In this document: in pieces, positions 17,001 to 24,651 of the stretch
Layout: each line of letters opens with the position of its first letter
Position numbering within the stretch: position 1 is the first letter of the stretch
IMG/VR virus record: IMGVR_UViG_3300025849_000077
Span: 1 to 41,132 of that record
Source of the DNA: a virus
Length of the DNA: 41,132 nucleotides
Strand: one strand, 5' to 3'
Program-made: the position numbers and the translations under genes
The notes under the pieces: generated by a model
Seen by the model: only the letters and a program-made list of their open reading frames with translations
Told to the model about the DNA's origin: nothing
The model's database searches: none

Positions 17001-20000
17001 TAGAACCCCAAGCGTAAGTACCACCGTAAGCACTCCTACCGTTAACTTTATTTATATTAGTATTTATATTAGATATGCTCAATGTATACTGTTTTTCGAA
17101 TACGGTATTAACTTTACCACCACCTAAAACATTGTAAGATATAGATTCACTTCTATTTATTTTGACGAAAAACCTACCATCAAACTCTGGTTTATTTTCA
17201 ACCACTCTTTCTACAAGTTCGTATTTTATAGTACCGTTCACACCACTGCTTAATAATTCTTTAACCTGGTTGAAGGTTGTGTATTCGTCGAACTCATCTA
17301 CAAACCTTTTGTAAAAGTTGGCCTGATCTCCGAATTGCTGCTTTATTCTTAATTGACCGTTGTTAGCGCTATCGTCAGTTGGTTGAGTGAAGTAGTTGAC
17401 ATCAACATAGTCAGTTGCTAAAACTCTATTAGGAACTATATTAGTTATTTCAGCTACTAACCTAACTCTAAGGTTACCTTCAGCTTGTATAGGTATACCA
17501 CTAGGGTTAAAAGAGTTATAGTCAGATCTATCTACGTCTAAGTCAAAGCTAGTAGTTAATCTAGGTTGCGACCCGGTGCTGTGATCATAGTAATTATCTT
17601 CAGGTATGTTTATACTACCTAGTGTGTTGTTAGATGTTTTTATAAAATCAGGAGCCTCATTGCTGATAGATAGCACTTTATACCTAGCTTCATCAACTAC
17701 AGGTTCGTCGCCACCATGAGACTTCTTCAAACTTAAGTAAGTCTCATCATCAATCTTGTTTCTGTCAGATGATAAAAACGAAAGCCATATATTGCCATCT
17801 TCAGCATTATACCATCTATCCATAACTAAGTTGTAATAATCTGAAGAGCCTTCCTTAATATAGTACTTAGCTGAAGAAATCCAATCTTCAGGTTTATTGC
17901 TGCTAGATTCTAAAGAATCCCAATTTTGAGCAACAGTTATTTTGTTTTCTGTATTTGAGTTAGATTTAGGTACGTTGATACTACCAGAACCAGTATTTAA
18001 TACTACAGTATCATTATCAATAACTCTATCACCAACGGATACCACCGGTGTTTGTCTACCGTACTTATCCTCAAATGCAACGCCAACTTTGTAGCTACGC
18101 GCTGATTTAATAGACTTGTTTGGTGTGTTAACTGCAGATATAGGTATTGATTTAATTGAGTGCTCTATACTAGGCTTAAAACTTAAGTCGTAACCTTGTG
18201 TATAATTACCATACACCAACCTATTACCAATTATTTCTTGAGCTTTAGCTTGTTTAGGCACATTATCCCAGATCCTTAGAGTTTGATTCGCAGGTACCAA
18301 CTCATGCATTATTTCGCTATTAACAAGTAAACTACCACTTGACCATTCAGGATCGAACCCTTTAGTTATATCTTTTACTATATAGACATTAGTAGAAGAC
18401 GTATCTCTAAACAAGACTTCCACAGATGTTATATCTAATTGCGTAGCATAGTCAGTTATCCCAGATAAATGTATCTCCTTAACCTGGTTTACCATACCTT
18501 CGTTATACCCATTAACAGATTTGAAGTCAAAGTTTTTGGGTTGAAAAGCTATTTCAGACCAAGGTGACATCGGTGAATACTCACCATCATTGTATTTGTA
18601 TCTATAAGCAAATCTACAAAACTTATCTTCGAATATAGAAATAGGTTCTGATATATTGGCTGACCAGTTCACGTGATTAGCCGTGATGTTAGAGTCTATA
18701 GACAGTATAGAGTAGTACACATTAGAGTCTTGGATCTCGTTAACTCTAACCTGAACTTTAACCTTGTCGGAACCATTTATATCACCCTCAATTATTAAAG
18801 CGTCTCCAACTTTTATTTTAGAGTTCAATGGTAAATTTGGTAACACACCTTGATCTCCAGCGTTATAAGTAGTTAAATTATCAGCGTCAAAGAACCCGCT
18901 GTATTGGAAAATCCAGTCTTCATAACCCAAGTCTCCAAATGTTTTTACATCAACCACTGGAGCTGTCTTAGGGTAACTTTTAATTACTGTTATATGTTTT
19001 TCTTCTAGATAAGCTTCGTCATTATTAGATAATAAACTAAAAGATGTATTATCAAATTCCCCGTACTCACCACTAACACCAGCTACGTATAACCTAGTCT
19101 CTATAACTCTACTTTCTGTAGCTACGAATTCAACTGATAAAGATCCGTCAGATGTTATTTCATCGCTAAAACCACTATCGCTAGTCCACAACTTTAAAGA
19201 ATCGGAAGTTCCTATATAACCATCTGCGGTAAACTTGTAAGACTTACCTTTCTCAACCTCGACTCTATATACACCGCTTACTGCAGCGTAACTTAAAGTA
19301 GAACTTAACGTAACTCTCAATCTGTTTGACGATAAGCTTATACTGGAACCCCCACCTGTCTGTGCTATCCAACCAGTTGTGTCTGTTGAGAACTTACCGT
19401 TAGCTATCAAGTTTTTAGAAACTAAAGGTGATACTTCTGAGGCTAATCGTAAGCCTGATGATGTGTCCACATATAGTTTAGTGTGAGATCTAGTGTCAGC
19501 AGTACCAGCTATACTTCTTCTTATGTTTACCTTTTTTGGTTCAGTGTAACCATCAGTCCACATTAGTAGGTCATCAATTACATTTACACCTGTTACTAAG
19601 TTAGCCTGGTCAAAACCTAAAACCTTGTCGGCTTTAAATGTTACGTATACAGGTACAGTGGAGTAGTCATACAACGATATGTATTCGAACTCTACGTGAT
19701 CCCCATTTGTAGGTGTTAAAACTTGAAAAAGCAAATAGTAATTTGATGTAGCTTTAAATACGACTTCATACACTCCGACTTGGTGAGGTATTCTTTTGTA
19801 ACCAGTAGAACTACCAGTGTAAACTTTTAATTCGGTTACATTAGTAGACTCAACTATTTTGTACACTACTTTATACTCCTTATTTGTTTGTATAGAGCTA
19901 GCGGATGAAGTTTTGAACTTAGTAATACTAGATACTTTAGTTACCTCAAGATTATCTGAAGCGTTTAAAGATATTACTTGGTTCGAATCGTAGTCTTGCC

Positions 20001-21447
20001 AACCGGTTAAAGAGTTATCAAAAGTTGGATTAGTTAAAACTTGGCTATTAACAGCTTGCGTTTGTACTTTATCTAAGTAAACTTTATCTTCTATAACGTG
20101 AGATACTCTTGTCTTATCTTCAAGTAGGTTAGATTTAGAGTTTGTTATAAACTTAACCTCCATACCAGGTCTATAGTAGCTAGCATCATTAGCTTCAAAG
20201 TAACTGTAATTACTAGACGCGCTAAAACTACCAGGTTCAACACCAGCTTTACTAGCGGTTTGAGCTATACCAAACACATCGTTTAAGACGTTTACAGTGT
20301 TGCCAGACGAACTTTGTTGTATTATATAGTCTATGTACTTAGTTTCAGAACCTATTACGCTAGGGTCAGAGTTGTTGAACTCTTCGCTAGCAAACATGAA
20401 GTAAGCTTTATCATTTTTTTCATCAGCAACAGACCCTATACATTTAGCTTCACTAACTAACTCCGTGGTGTTCTTAAGTTTTATGTTATCTAATACTATA
20501 TAAGCGTTTGAGTCTGTATTTGAAGAAGCTTTAATTTTTAACTCTCTATCAGATGTAGTTAGAGCTGAGAATGAGTGCTCGTGACTACCAACATTCTTAG
20601 GTATAGGGTTCCAAGCCTTACCATTATAAAAAGAGAAACCATCTAATGCTCCACTCGTTTCTACGACTTCGTAACTTAATGAGTAACTTTCTCCCTTAGT
20701 TATATGTTTACTTTTAGTCTTAAGCTCATTCACACCCTCTGCATATCCAGTGATTTCTTTAACAGATATGCTGTTGATAGTTATAAGTATATTGTTTGGG
20801 TCATCTTGCACAGGCTGACCGGATATAGAAAAACTAGTAGAGTTAGTGTTTTCTACTATAAAGACGTCATTGTAGTAATTACCCTTAGATAGCACTACAT
20901 TGTTACCACCTAAATTAAGGACAGCTTTACCGTGGTCAATACGAACGCTTATTACTAATTCATACTTTTTATTTAGCTCAAAAACGTTGTTACGGTGTCC
21001 AACAGAGCTACCTGGCCGCGGGTTGTTTAGGGCGGAGTGCTGTAAGTAATCACTACTACTATTATATACCCACCGATGTAGGAAATAAAACTCACTAGCT
21101 GGGTTACTAGTAAAATCACCGTTAGAAAACCTCTCAGGCCCAAGAGTTCTAGTTTGAGTGGCTGAGGTTGTTATTTTAACGTTGTTGTTAGCGAATGTAG
21201 TAGAAGGACTATCAACCCACCCATCACTACCTAAAGAGAAGTCAGAATTGTATATAAAGTTTTCAGCAATATTCGTACTTCCAACCTCTATATTACCCTG
21301 TATGTTCTGTATAGTACCTGCAGCATCACCGTCAGTTGTTCTAACTTGTATGTTACTAGCATCTCTGTATTCACCATTAGGAACTAGTCTTTCGTCTAGA
21401 TCCTTATTCATCCTACCTGCCGTAAAAGTATGTTTAATTTCTGCCAT
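14008..21447 (-). CDS. Giant connector/stabilisation (muzzle-type) protein with CBM modules
   Basis: A 2479-aa protein. The start (KHTFTAGRMNKDLDERLVP, then NGEYRDASNIQV) is a hallmark of a large marine-phage structural family, which I relate by function to P22 gp10 or the crAss-like muzzle; this is established only by pattern memory. Carbohydrate-binding-like jelly-roll modules are inserted in it, each opening with an N(G/S)xF...W motif and closing with an ISVKE-like strand. They lie at ~64-326 (split), ~104-232 (nested in the first), ~471-595, ~678-806 and ~2194-2334. The middle (~820-2150) is strand-rich and propeller-like, with CRFAYRYKYNDGEYSPMSPW around residue 950 as a typical segment. 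It lies 6 nt after the 432-aa connector gene. It should form the end of the DNA channel and carry host-glycan contacts. Its length is unusual, largely because of the modules. Confidence 0.75.
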   Translation of the reverse strand: MAEIKHTFTAGRMNKDLDERLVPNGEYRDASNIQVRTTDGDAAGTIQNIQGNIEVGSTNIAENFIYNSDFSLGSDGWVDSPSTTFANNNVKITTSATQTRTLGPERFSNGDFTSNPASEFYFLHRWVYNSSSDYLQHSALNNPRPGSSVGHRNNVFELNKKYELVISVRIDHGKAVLNLGGNNVVLSKGNYYNDVFIVENTNSTSFSISGQPVQDDPNNILITINSISVKEITGYAEGVNELKTKSKHITKGESYSLSYEVVETSGALDGFSFYNGKAWNPIPKNVGSHEHSFSALTTSDRELKIKASSNTDSNAYIVLDNIKLKNTTELVSEAKCIGSVADEKNDKAYFMFASEEFNNSDPSVIGSETKYIDYIIQQSSSGNTVNVLNDVFGIAQTASKAGVEPGSFSASSNYSYFEANDASYYRPGMEVKFITNSKSNLLEDKTRVSHVIEDKVYLDKVQTQAVNSQVLTNPTFDNSLTGWQDYDSNQVISLNASDNLEVTKVSSITKFKTSSASSIQTNKEYKVVYKIVESTNVTELKVYTGSSTGYKRIPHQVGVYEVVFKATSNYYLLFQVLTPTNGDHVEFEYISLYDYSTVPVYVTFKADKVLGFDQANLVTGVNVIDDLLMWTDGYTEPKKVNIRRSIAGTADTRSHTKLYVDTSSGLRLASEVSPLVSKNLIANGKFSTDTTGWIAQTGGGSSISLSSNRLRVTLSSTLSYAAVSGVYRVEVEKGKSYKFTADGYIGTSDSLKLWTSDSGFSDEITSDGSLSVEFVATESRVIETRLYVAGVSGEYGEFDNTSFSLLSNNDEAYLEEKHITVIKSYPKTAPVVDVKTFGDLGYEDWIFQYSGFFDADNLTTYNAGDQGVLPNLPLNSKIKVGDALIIEGDINGSDKVKVQVRVNEIQDSNVYYSILSIDSNITANHVNWSANISEPISIFEDKFCRFAYRYKYNDGEYSPMSPWSEIAFQPKNFDFKSVNGYNEGMVNQVKEIHLSGITDYATQLDITSVEVLFRDTSSTNVYIVKDITKGFDPEWSSGSLLVNSEIMHELVPANQTLRIWDNVPKQAKAQEIIGNRLVYGNYTQGYDLSFKPSIEHSIKSIPISAVNTPNKSIKSARSYKVGVAFEDKYGRQTPVVSVGDRVIDNDTVVLNTGSGSINVPKSNSNTENKITVAQNWDSLESSSNKPEDWISSAKYYIKEGSSDYYNLVMDRWYNAEDGNIWLSFLSSDRNKIDDETYLSLKKSHGGDEPVVDEARYKVLSISNEAPDFIKTSNNTLGSINIPEDNYYDHSTGSQPRLTTSFDLDVDRSDYNSFNPSGIPIQAEGNLRVRLVAEITNIVPNRVLATDYVDVNYFTQPTDDSANNGQLRIKQQFGDQANFYKRFVDEFDEYTTFNQVKELLSSGVNGTIKYELVERVVENKPEFDGRFFVKINRSESISYNVLGGGKVNTVFEKQYTLSISNINTNINKVNGRSAYGGTYAWGSTPYGTSTDGDLHANPIGQGDWDIVGKIALSDYGYESKAYWQWWDKYRVRYFSGRKYEEVNLFIDGASHVSSLGTPMNNGGIYTTGGAVDGTLNKIDIGFPSTFRTDQSQLANIKGVEEFLSVGSIFSFTKDPNKYKYRVSSTDRKERISYYDSETGLTCDRLSGADSTCSRVVYTLTFEVLNQNGTIVPNKGLDISDFDPRSAIAHDGTEQMGLDVYSATAFTEDLGLATKSNKGGVWETKPNELVDVDLYYEASNSIPMVLDGYNVSDFAPLNSKVYFYKDNSLRLLNTVYTVTSFGDSSIGIVSNDSNVDFKSYGPNIGDAIQITHDDGTVTRNKVLDLGSISTGDFVSSPKVSSTASVDSTNFNLTNVTNWSDISEGSYVQSGLDIFSRTYVTAKPSSGTLTLNKKPRTIANNVSLTFYEYGGAVQLDKNAYKYPVDLAWFNCYSFGNGVESNRIRDDFNAPVIGSGFKVSTTFLDYAEEKKTNSLIYSGIYNSSSKVNDLSEFNMSFKITKDLNPSYGSIQALKTRDTNLNVFTEDKVLKVLANKDALFNADGNTNVTSTDRVLGQAVPYAGDYGISKNPESLASDQYRTYFTDKQRGAVLRLSIDGLTPISNVGMKTWFRDNLRTANEAIGGFDIVNGEYNVTIKPDGQSHLNPTTVSFNEASKGWVSFKSFIKDSSVSVSGKYLSTSSNKVWEHYSDEVNRNTFYDNLGPNLIENGSFNSDLRAWDVSVGASGKVTWSNKNPYVDVPTLELNGLTTKVVGRVSQSLIAKTKRNSKYEIIFDYYIVSGKLTVDLSGSNTSNIELTTTGQWQRYYSTFDTKDDLLKSIYLYGVSGHAVYANVSNISIRELKDNFKPSELTALINDIPDTVKSFKTISYSGSEGKVVNVNNQTVNDAFGDPVQANDGLYSNLSGEPTDGYGWQAFISTDLSSGEVISFAEKEGKWFGQIVGDIDSSSINVSDIDQSDVSTQGLGFASQVQDVSVTEVNVNITNF

Positions 21448-21453
21448 TATCTA

Positions 21454-22752
21454 TTACTTTATAGGTTTACTTAGACCTTTTAACACCTGAGTAAATTCTT
21501 CTATTTTAATATTTGATAATCTTATTTTAGCTTTTCTAGCTTCCGCAAACCTTTCCTTCTTAAACCTTTGTACTATATACTCCGGTATATTAGATCTCGA
21601 TGAGATAACCCCGTAAGCTATCCATTTATAAACAGCTTCTTCAGCAAACTTATGTACAACCATTTCTCCATCAGAACCTAACCCGTCACTAATGTAATCT
21701 AAAACTATAGTCTTACCAGCTAGATTAGAACCAAAATGTATAAAACCATTAGCGTTATCTATGTAAAAAGTACCATTAGCGTGTGCATGTTGAGGGTCTA
21801 AACCGTAACGACCACTCTCGTTGCTAATTATATAATTCTCGCTCTCGTAATCGTTTCCACGTAGATCTACAGGTGTGTGAGATTTGTAGTTATTCCAAGT
21901 ATCTGAATTGGTTTGGTATTGTAAATCGTTATATACTGAGGTACTACCAGTGTTTATTACACTTATATTGAAATTTGTTTGAAGTGTACTGGTTGTATTA
22001 ACTACATATGCCACCTCTGAATAACTATCAAGTATCTTAGTATATTCTAACGTAATAACGCTACCAGATCTGGATATTTTAAATCTATTAGACTGTTTTA
22101 ATTTATTCTCTAACACTGAGGCGACAGATTCTGCACCAGCGCCGTTAACTACGTTCACAGAAAATCTAATTCCAGCATCAGTATCTGATGGTATAGTTGT
22201 GTCGTAAAAATCACTATTCTCGTTAAAGACGAAATTCAAAACACTAACACCACTACCTGTGGCGTAATTAAAGTCATTTATAGTTATTCGATCCCCATCG
22301 GTTATGTCAGACTCGCTAGGGCAGTTTATAGTTACCTTTCTAAAATTTTGTTGATTAAAATCATAAGTACCGTCACTAGTTTGCTTTATAGCAAATGGGT
22401 TTGATGTCTTATCTGTTGGGTACAAATTTCTTTCAACACCATCCCCACCACTAGTAGTAATTTTAACATAATTAATGTAGTCTTGAGGGAGTATCATCTT
22501 CAGTGTATTTGGTACCTCTACCTCTTGAGATTTCACAGACTTAAAAACGTCATAAGAAAACTCTTGTATAGCTCTCATACCATGAAACTGTACATCTGTC
22601 CTGCTAACCTTAGATATTAACTTGCTTTCACCTACGTGAGCAACCATAAAACCGTTTATTATAGAATCTAAAGAAACAAACTGGTAGTCCCCATAGTTAG
22701 AGGAGTTGCCAGAATTATAGTAATCCTTTTGACTTTGACTTAATAATGCCAT
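21454..22752 (-). CDS. Connector/ring-type (tail tubular-like) structural protein
   Basis: A 432-aa protein. The N-terminus (NYGDYQFVSLDSIINGFMV, then VGESKLISKVSR) and the basic helical C-terminus (IVQRFKKERFAEARKAKIR) are strongly patterned and match a protein I know from many marine phage contigs near the head-tail connector. The middle is beta-rich, including a Ser/Asn-rich inserted domain at ~150-270. Its place between a short ring protein and the muzzle-type giant protein fits a connector ring comparable with P22 gp4/gp10 or crAss-like ring proteins. The name is inferred; there is no enzyme motif. It starts 2 nt past the stop of the 238-aa gene. Confidence 0.75.
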   Translation of the reverse strand: MALLSQSQKDYYNSGNSSNYGDYQFVSLDSIINGFMVAHVGESKLISKVSRTDVQFHGMRAIQEFSYDVFKSVKSQEVEVPNTLKMILPQDYINYVKITTSGGDGVERNLYPTDKTSNPFAIKQTSDGTYDFNQQNFRKVTINCPSESDITDGDRITINDFNYATGSGVSVLNFVFNENSDFYDTTIPSDTDAGIRFSVNVVNGAGAESVASVLENKLKQSNRFKISRSGSVITLEYTKILDSYSEVAYVVNTTSTLQTNFNISVINTGSTSVYNDLQYQTNSDTWNNYKSHTPVDLRGNDYESENYIISNESGRYGLDPQHAHANGTFYIDNANGFIHFGSNLAGKTIVLDYISDGLGSDGEMVVHKFAEEAVYKWIAYGVISSRSNIPEYIVQRFKKERFAEARKAKIRLSNIKIEEFTQVLKGLSKPIK

Positions 22753-22754
22753 AG

Positions 22755-23471
22755 TTAGTTATTTTTTTTAGCTTCAGTATTAGCCGCGTCTTGAGAAGCT
22801 GTACCAGTTAATAATTGGTCTTTTGTAGATATACCAGCTAGAGTTAGTATTCTCATTACTAAGTTGTTTTCTTCTGAATCATGTAAATCAAAGTCTACAG
22901 AAGTGTTTACATTGTAAAGTGCTTTACCATTAACCACTACATACCCCCAGTTAGGATTATCTGGCCTAGCTATATAGTACATTTTCACTTCTTCAGTAAA
23001 ACCATTTGGTTTAACTTCTATTTCGCCACCAGCAGCTCTAATATAAATTGGTCTAGACGACTGTGGTGCTGTTAATGGATTTAACGTGGCGTAATTAAAC
23101 TCACTAGAATCTAGCTCTGTTATTAATATTTCTTGACTATTACTGTTAGTGAAAGTTATTTTAGATATTATATAAGCATCGTCTGGTACAGTATACTCAG
23201 AAGTTGTTGTTGAGTCTTGTACTGAGGCTAGTTTTCTATGTATAGATATTCTTTCGTTAAGTAAGTTTATTTCATCAGATGTGTCAGTGCTATTTTTTGG
23301 TTTTAACTGAGCAGTTTTTAGATCGTGAAAATAATTATCGAATATTTCCTGCTGAGCTTGTTTAGCAAATAGATTGAACTCTTGAGGTGTTATATAACCC
23401 CTCTGTTCTTTATTAGCTAAAGCTAAAACTTTTTGGTAAACAGTGTCTACGCTAATTTTTCTATAAGCCAT
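22755..23471 (-). CDS. Head-tail adaptor / ring protein
   Basis: A 238-aa protein. Its helical N-terminal half has the motif QRGYITPQEFNLFAKQAQQE at residues ~23-42. A strand-rich part follows (YTVPDDAYIISKITF, residues ~93-107). A late segment (KMYYIARPDNPNWGYV) precedes an acidic helical tail. The motif is characteristic of a short structural protein found in marine and crAss-like phages just upstream of the tail genes. Length and place fit a ring bound directly to the portal. It is the first gene after the terminator at 23541-23571, so it opens the long tail/virion unit. Confidence 0.75.
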   Translation of the reverse strand: MAYRKISVDTVYQKVLALANKEQRGYITPQEFNLFAKQAQQEIFDNYFHDLKTAQLKPKNSTDTSDEINLLNERISIHRKLASVQDSTTTSEYTVPDDAYIISKITFTNSNSQEILITELDSSEFNYATLNPLTAPQSSRPIYIRAAGGEIEVKPNGFTEEVKMYYIARPDNPNWGYVVVNGKALYNVNTSVDFDLHDSEENNLVMRILTLAGISTKDQLLTGTASQDAANTEAKKNN

Positions 23472-23540
23472 ATTTGTTAGTTATAGTAGTTACTTTTTGT
23501 CAATAATATAGTCACATAGTAAAGCGATATATTACTACTA

Positions 23541-23571
23541 ATAAGAAAAGCCACCCGTCGTGGATGGCTTT
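23541..23571 (-). terminator. Rho-independent-type terminator after membrane cassette
   Basis: A 10-bp stem pairs 23547-23556 with 23562-23571, with a 5-nt loop. One pair is G:U when read on the minus strand. The RNA 3' arm runs into TTTTCTTATT on the minus strand. It lies between the end of the 104-aa gene (23588) and the start of the 238-aa gene (23471). The U-tract is imperfect, so termination may be partial. Confidence 0.7.
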
Positions 23572-23587
23572 AATTTAGTGTGTTTTT

Positions 23588-23902
23588 TTATTTATTTTTT
23601 AAGCGTTCGTTTTCTTTAGATAAGAACTCTACTTTCACTTTTAGAGCTTCAACCTCACCAGTAAGCATTAACACTCTATCCCTAAGTTCGTCTTTTTCAT
23701 CAGATGATCTAGCTAACATAGCTTCCAGGTTGCATACTCTATTTTTTAAATCATCTCGATACTGCATGCCATCATCGTTTTTAGTAGCTTCATTCCTCTC
23801 TTGAGATCTCATTTTCATTCTAGCTTCTAGAAACTTCCATATACTAGCTGAACCTAGAACACCAATTATAGTTATTAATATTTGAACGTAATCATCCATC
23901 AC
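23588..23902 (-). CDS. Small membrane-anchored coiled-coil protein (spanin/holin-type candidate)
   Basis: A 104-aa protein with one N-terminal membrane segment at ~5-25 (YVQILITIIGVLGSASIW). A charged linker follows, then a long predicted coiled coil from ~45 to the end (LTGEVEALKVKVEFLSKENE). This is the build of an inner-membrane i-spanin or a lysis accessory. It overlaps the 125-aa membrane gene by 4 nt (ATGA), a coupled pair. No lipoprotein partner (o-spanin) and no endolysin was found nearby, so the lysis role is only a suggestion from topology and pairing. Confidence 0.65.
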   Translation of the reverse strand: MMDDYVQILITIIGVLGSASIWKFLEARMKMRSQERNEATKNDDGMQYRDDLKNRVCNLEAMLARSSDEKDELRDRVLMLTGEVEALKVKVEFLSKENERLKNK

Positions 23903-24276
23903 AAACCTTTTTCTATCTTCTCGTTAAATACTCTAATTGTATTCCAGAAAGTTAATACACATACAATAAGCCAAGTTACATTAGAGCTACCTAAGCAGTC
24001 ATCCATGTACAAGTTAACCAATACAGCCACGCTTAGTAACGACGCTGCTTGAACGGCTATCAACCTGTAATTTAAACTATCACTCCACAACACGGCCCAT
24101 ACTTGAAATACCCCACACATTAATGAAAGCATTATCAAAACAGCACTAGGTTCTTCAAACTCCCTAATAATCAAGCAAGGTAAAGCTACAAGGTTGAATA
24201 CAGCTATAGTAATTTCGCTGGGTTCGCTATCGCTATACCAAAATAAGTTCTTAAGTTTCGATAAACCTTTAATCAT
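23899..24276 (-). CDS. Four-TM membrane protein (holin candidate)
   Basis: A 125-aa protein with four likely membrane segments at ~22-37, 43-64, 69-90 and 98-115, and a short charged C-terminus (FNEKIEKGL). Size and hydrophobicity fit a phage holin or another small inner-membrane protein. Its stop overlaps the start of the coiled-coil membrane gene by 4 nt, so they are made together. I do not recognise a named holin family and no endolysin is adjacent. Confidence 0.65.
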   Translation of the reverse strand: MIKGLSKLKNLFWYSDSEPSEITIAVFNLVALPCLIIREFEEPSAVLIMLSLMCGVFQVWAVLWSDSLNYRLIAVQAASLLSVAVLVNLYMDDCLGSSNVTWLIVCVLTFWNTIRVFNEKIEKGL

Positions 24277-24290
24277 GCTAATTTAATTAA

Positions 24291-24647
24291 TTAAACTAAA
24301 TCTTGTGTATTGTCAGCTACCAACTGAGATACTTCATTGCTAGTTAAAACGGCATTGTTTGGGAATGATAATCCTTCACCTAAGTTAAGTAGATAAGATA
24401 CTTCACCATCTAACCAGCTGGCTGTCATTTCAACTATATAGTACTGAGATCCTTCGACCTCTATGTTTACAGCTGTACCGTATAGAAATTTATTGTCTTC
24501 AGCCATTTCTGCATACGTAGTAGGAAGGAGTTGAACTAAACTCCCATCTTCTTCATCGTATTCCGGCCTTCTATATCTACTAAAAATATCTGGTAGATTA
24601 GAGTTGTATGTTTCTTCGTTTAAACAAATGTATATATTTCCTATCAT
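24291..24647 (-). CDS. Hypothetical 118-aa protein
   Basis: An acidic (many Asp/Glu), mixed alpha/beta small protein with no TM segment, signal peptide or recognisable motif. The best strand pair is NIEVEGSQYYIVEMT. It starts 4 nt after the stop of the large LamG-type gene and is followed by the membrane pair. It may be a chaperone or accessory of the upstream fibre-like protein, as small genes after phage fibres often are, but this rests on position alone. Confidence 0.65.
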   Translation of the reverse strand: MIGNIYICLNEETYNSNLPDIFSRYRRPEYDEEDGSLVQLLPTTYAEMAEDNKFLYGTAVNIEVEGSQYYIVEMTASWLDGEVSYLLNLGEGLSFPNNAVLTSNEVSQLVADNTQDLV

Positions 24648-24651
24648 TTTC

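Noticed and set aside
23478-23503. TTGACA on the minus strand before the 238-aa gene as a sigma-70 promoter
   Set aside because: The only TATAAC-like box lies 12 nt downstream, too close for a normal 16-18 nt spacer, and no Bacteroidota-type TAnnTTTG box is aligned with it. It may be chance in A/T-rich DNA.
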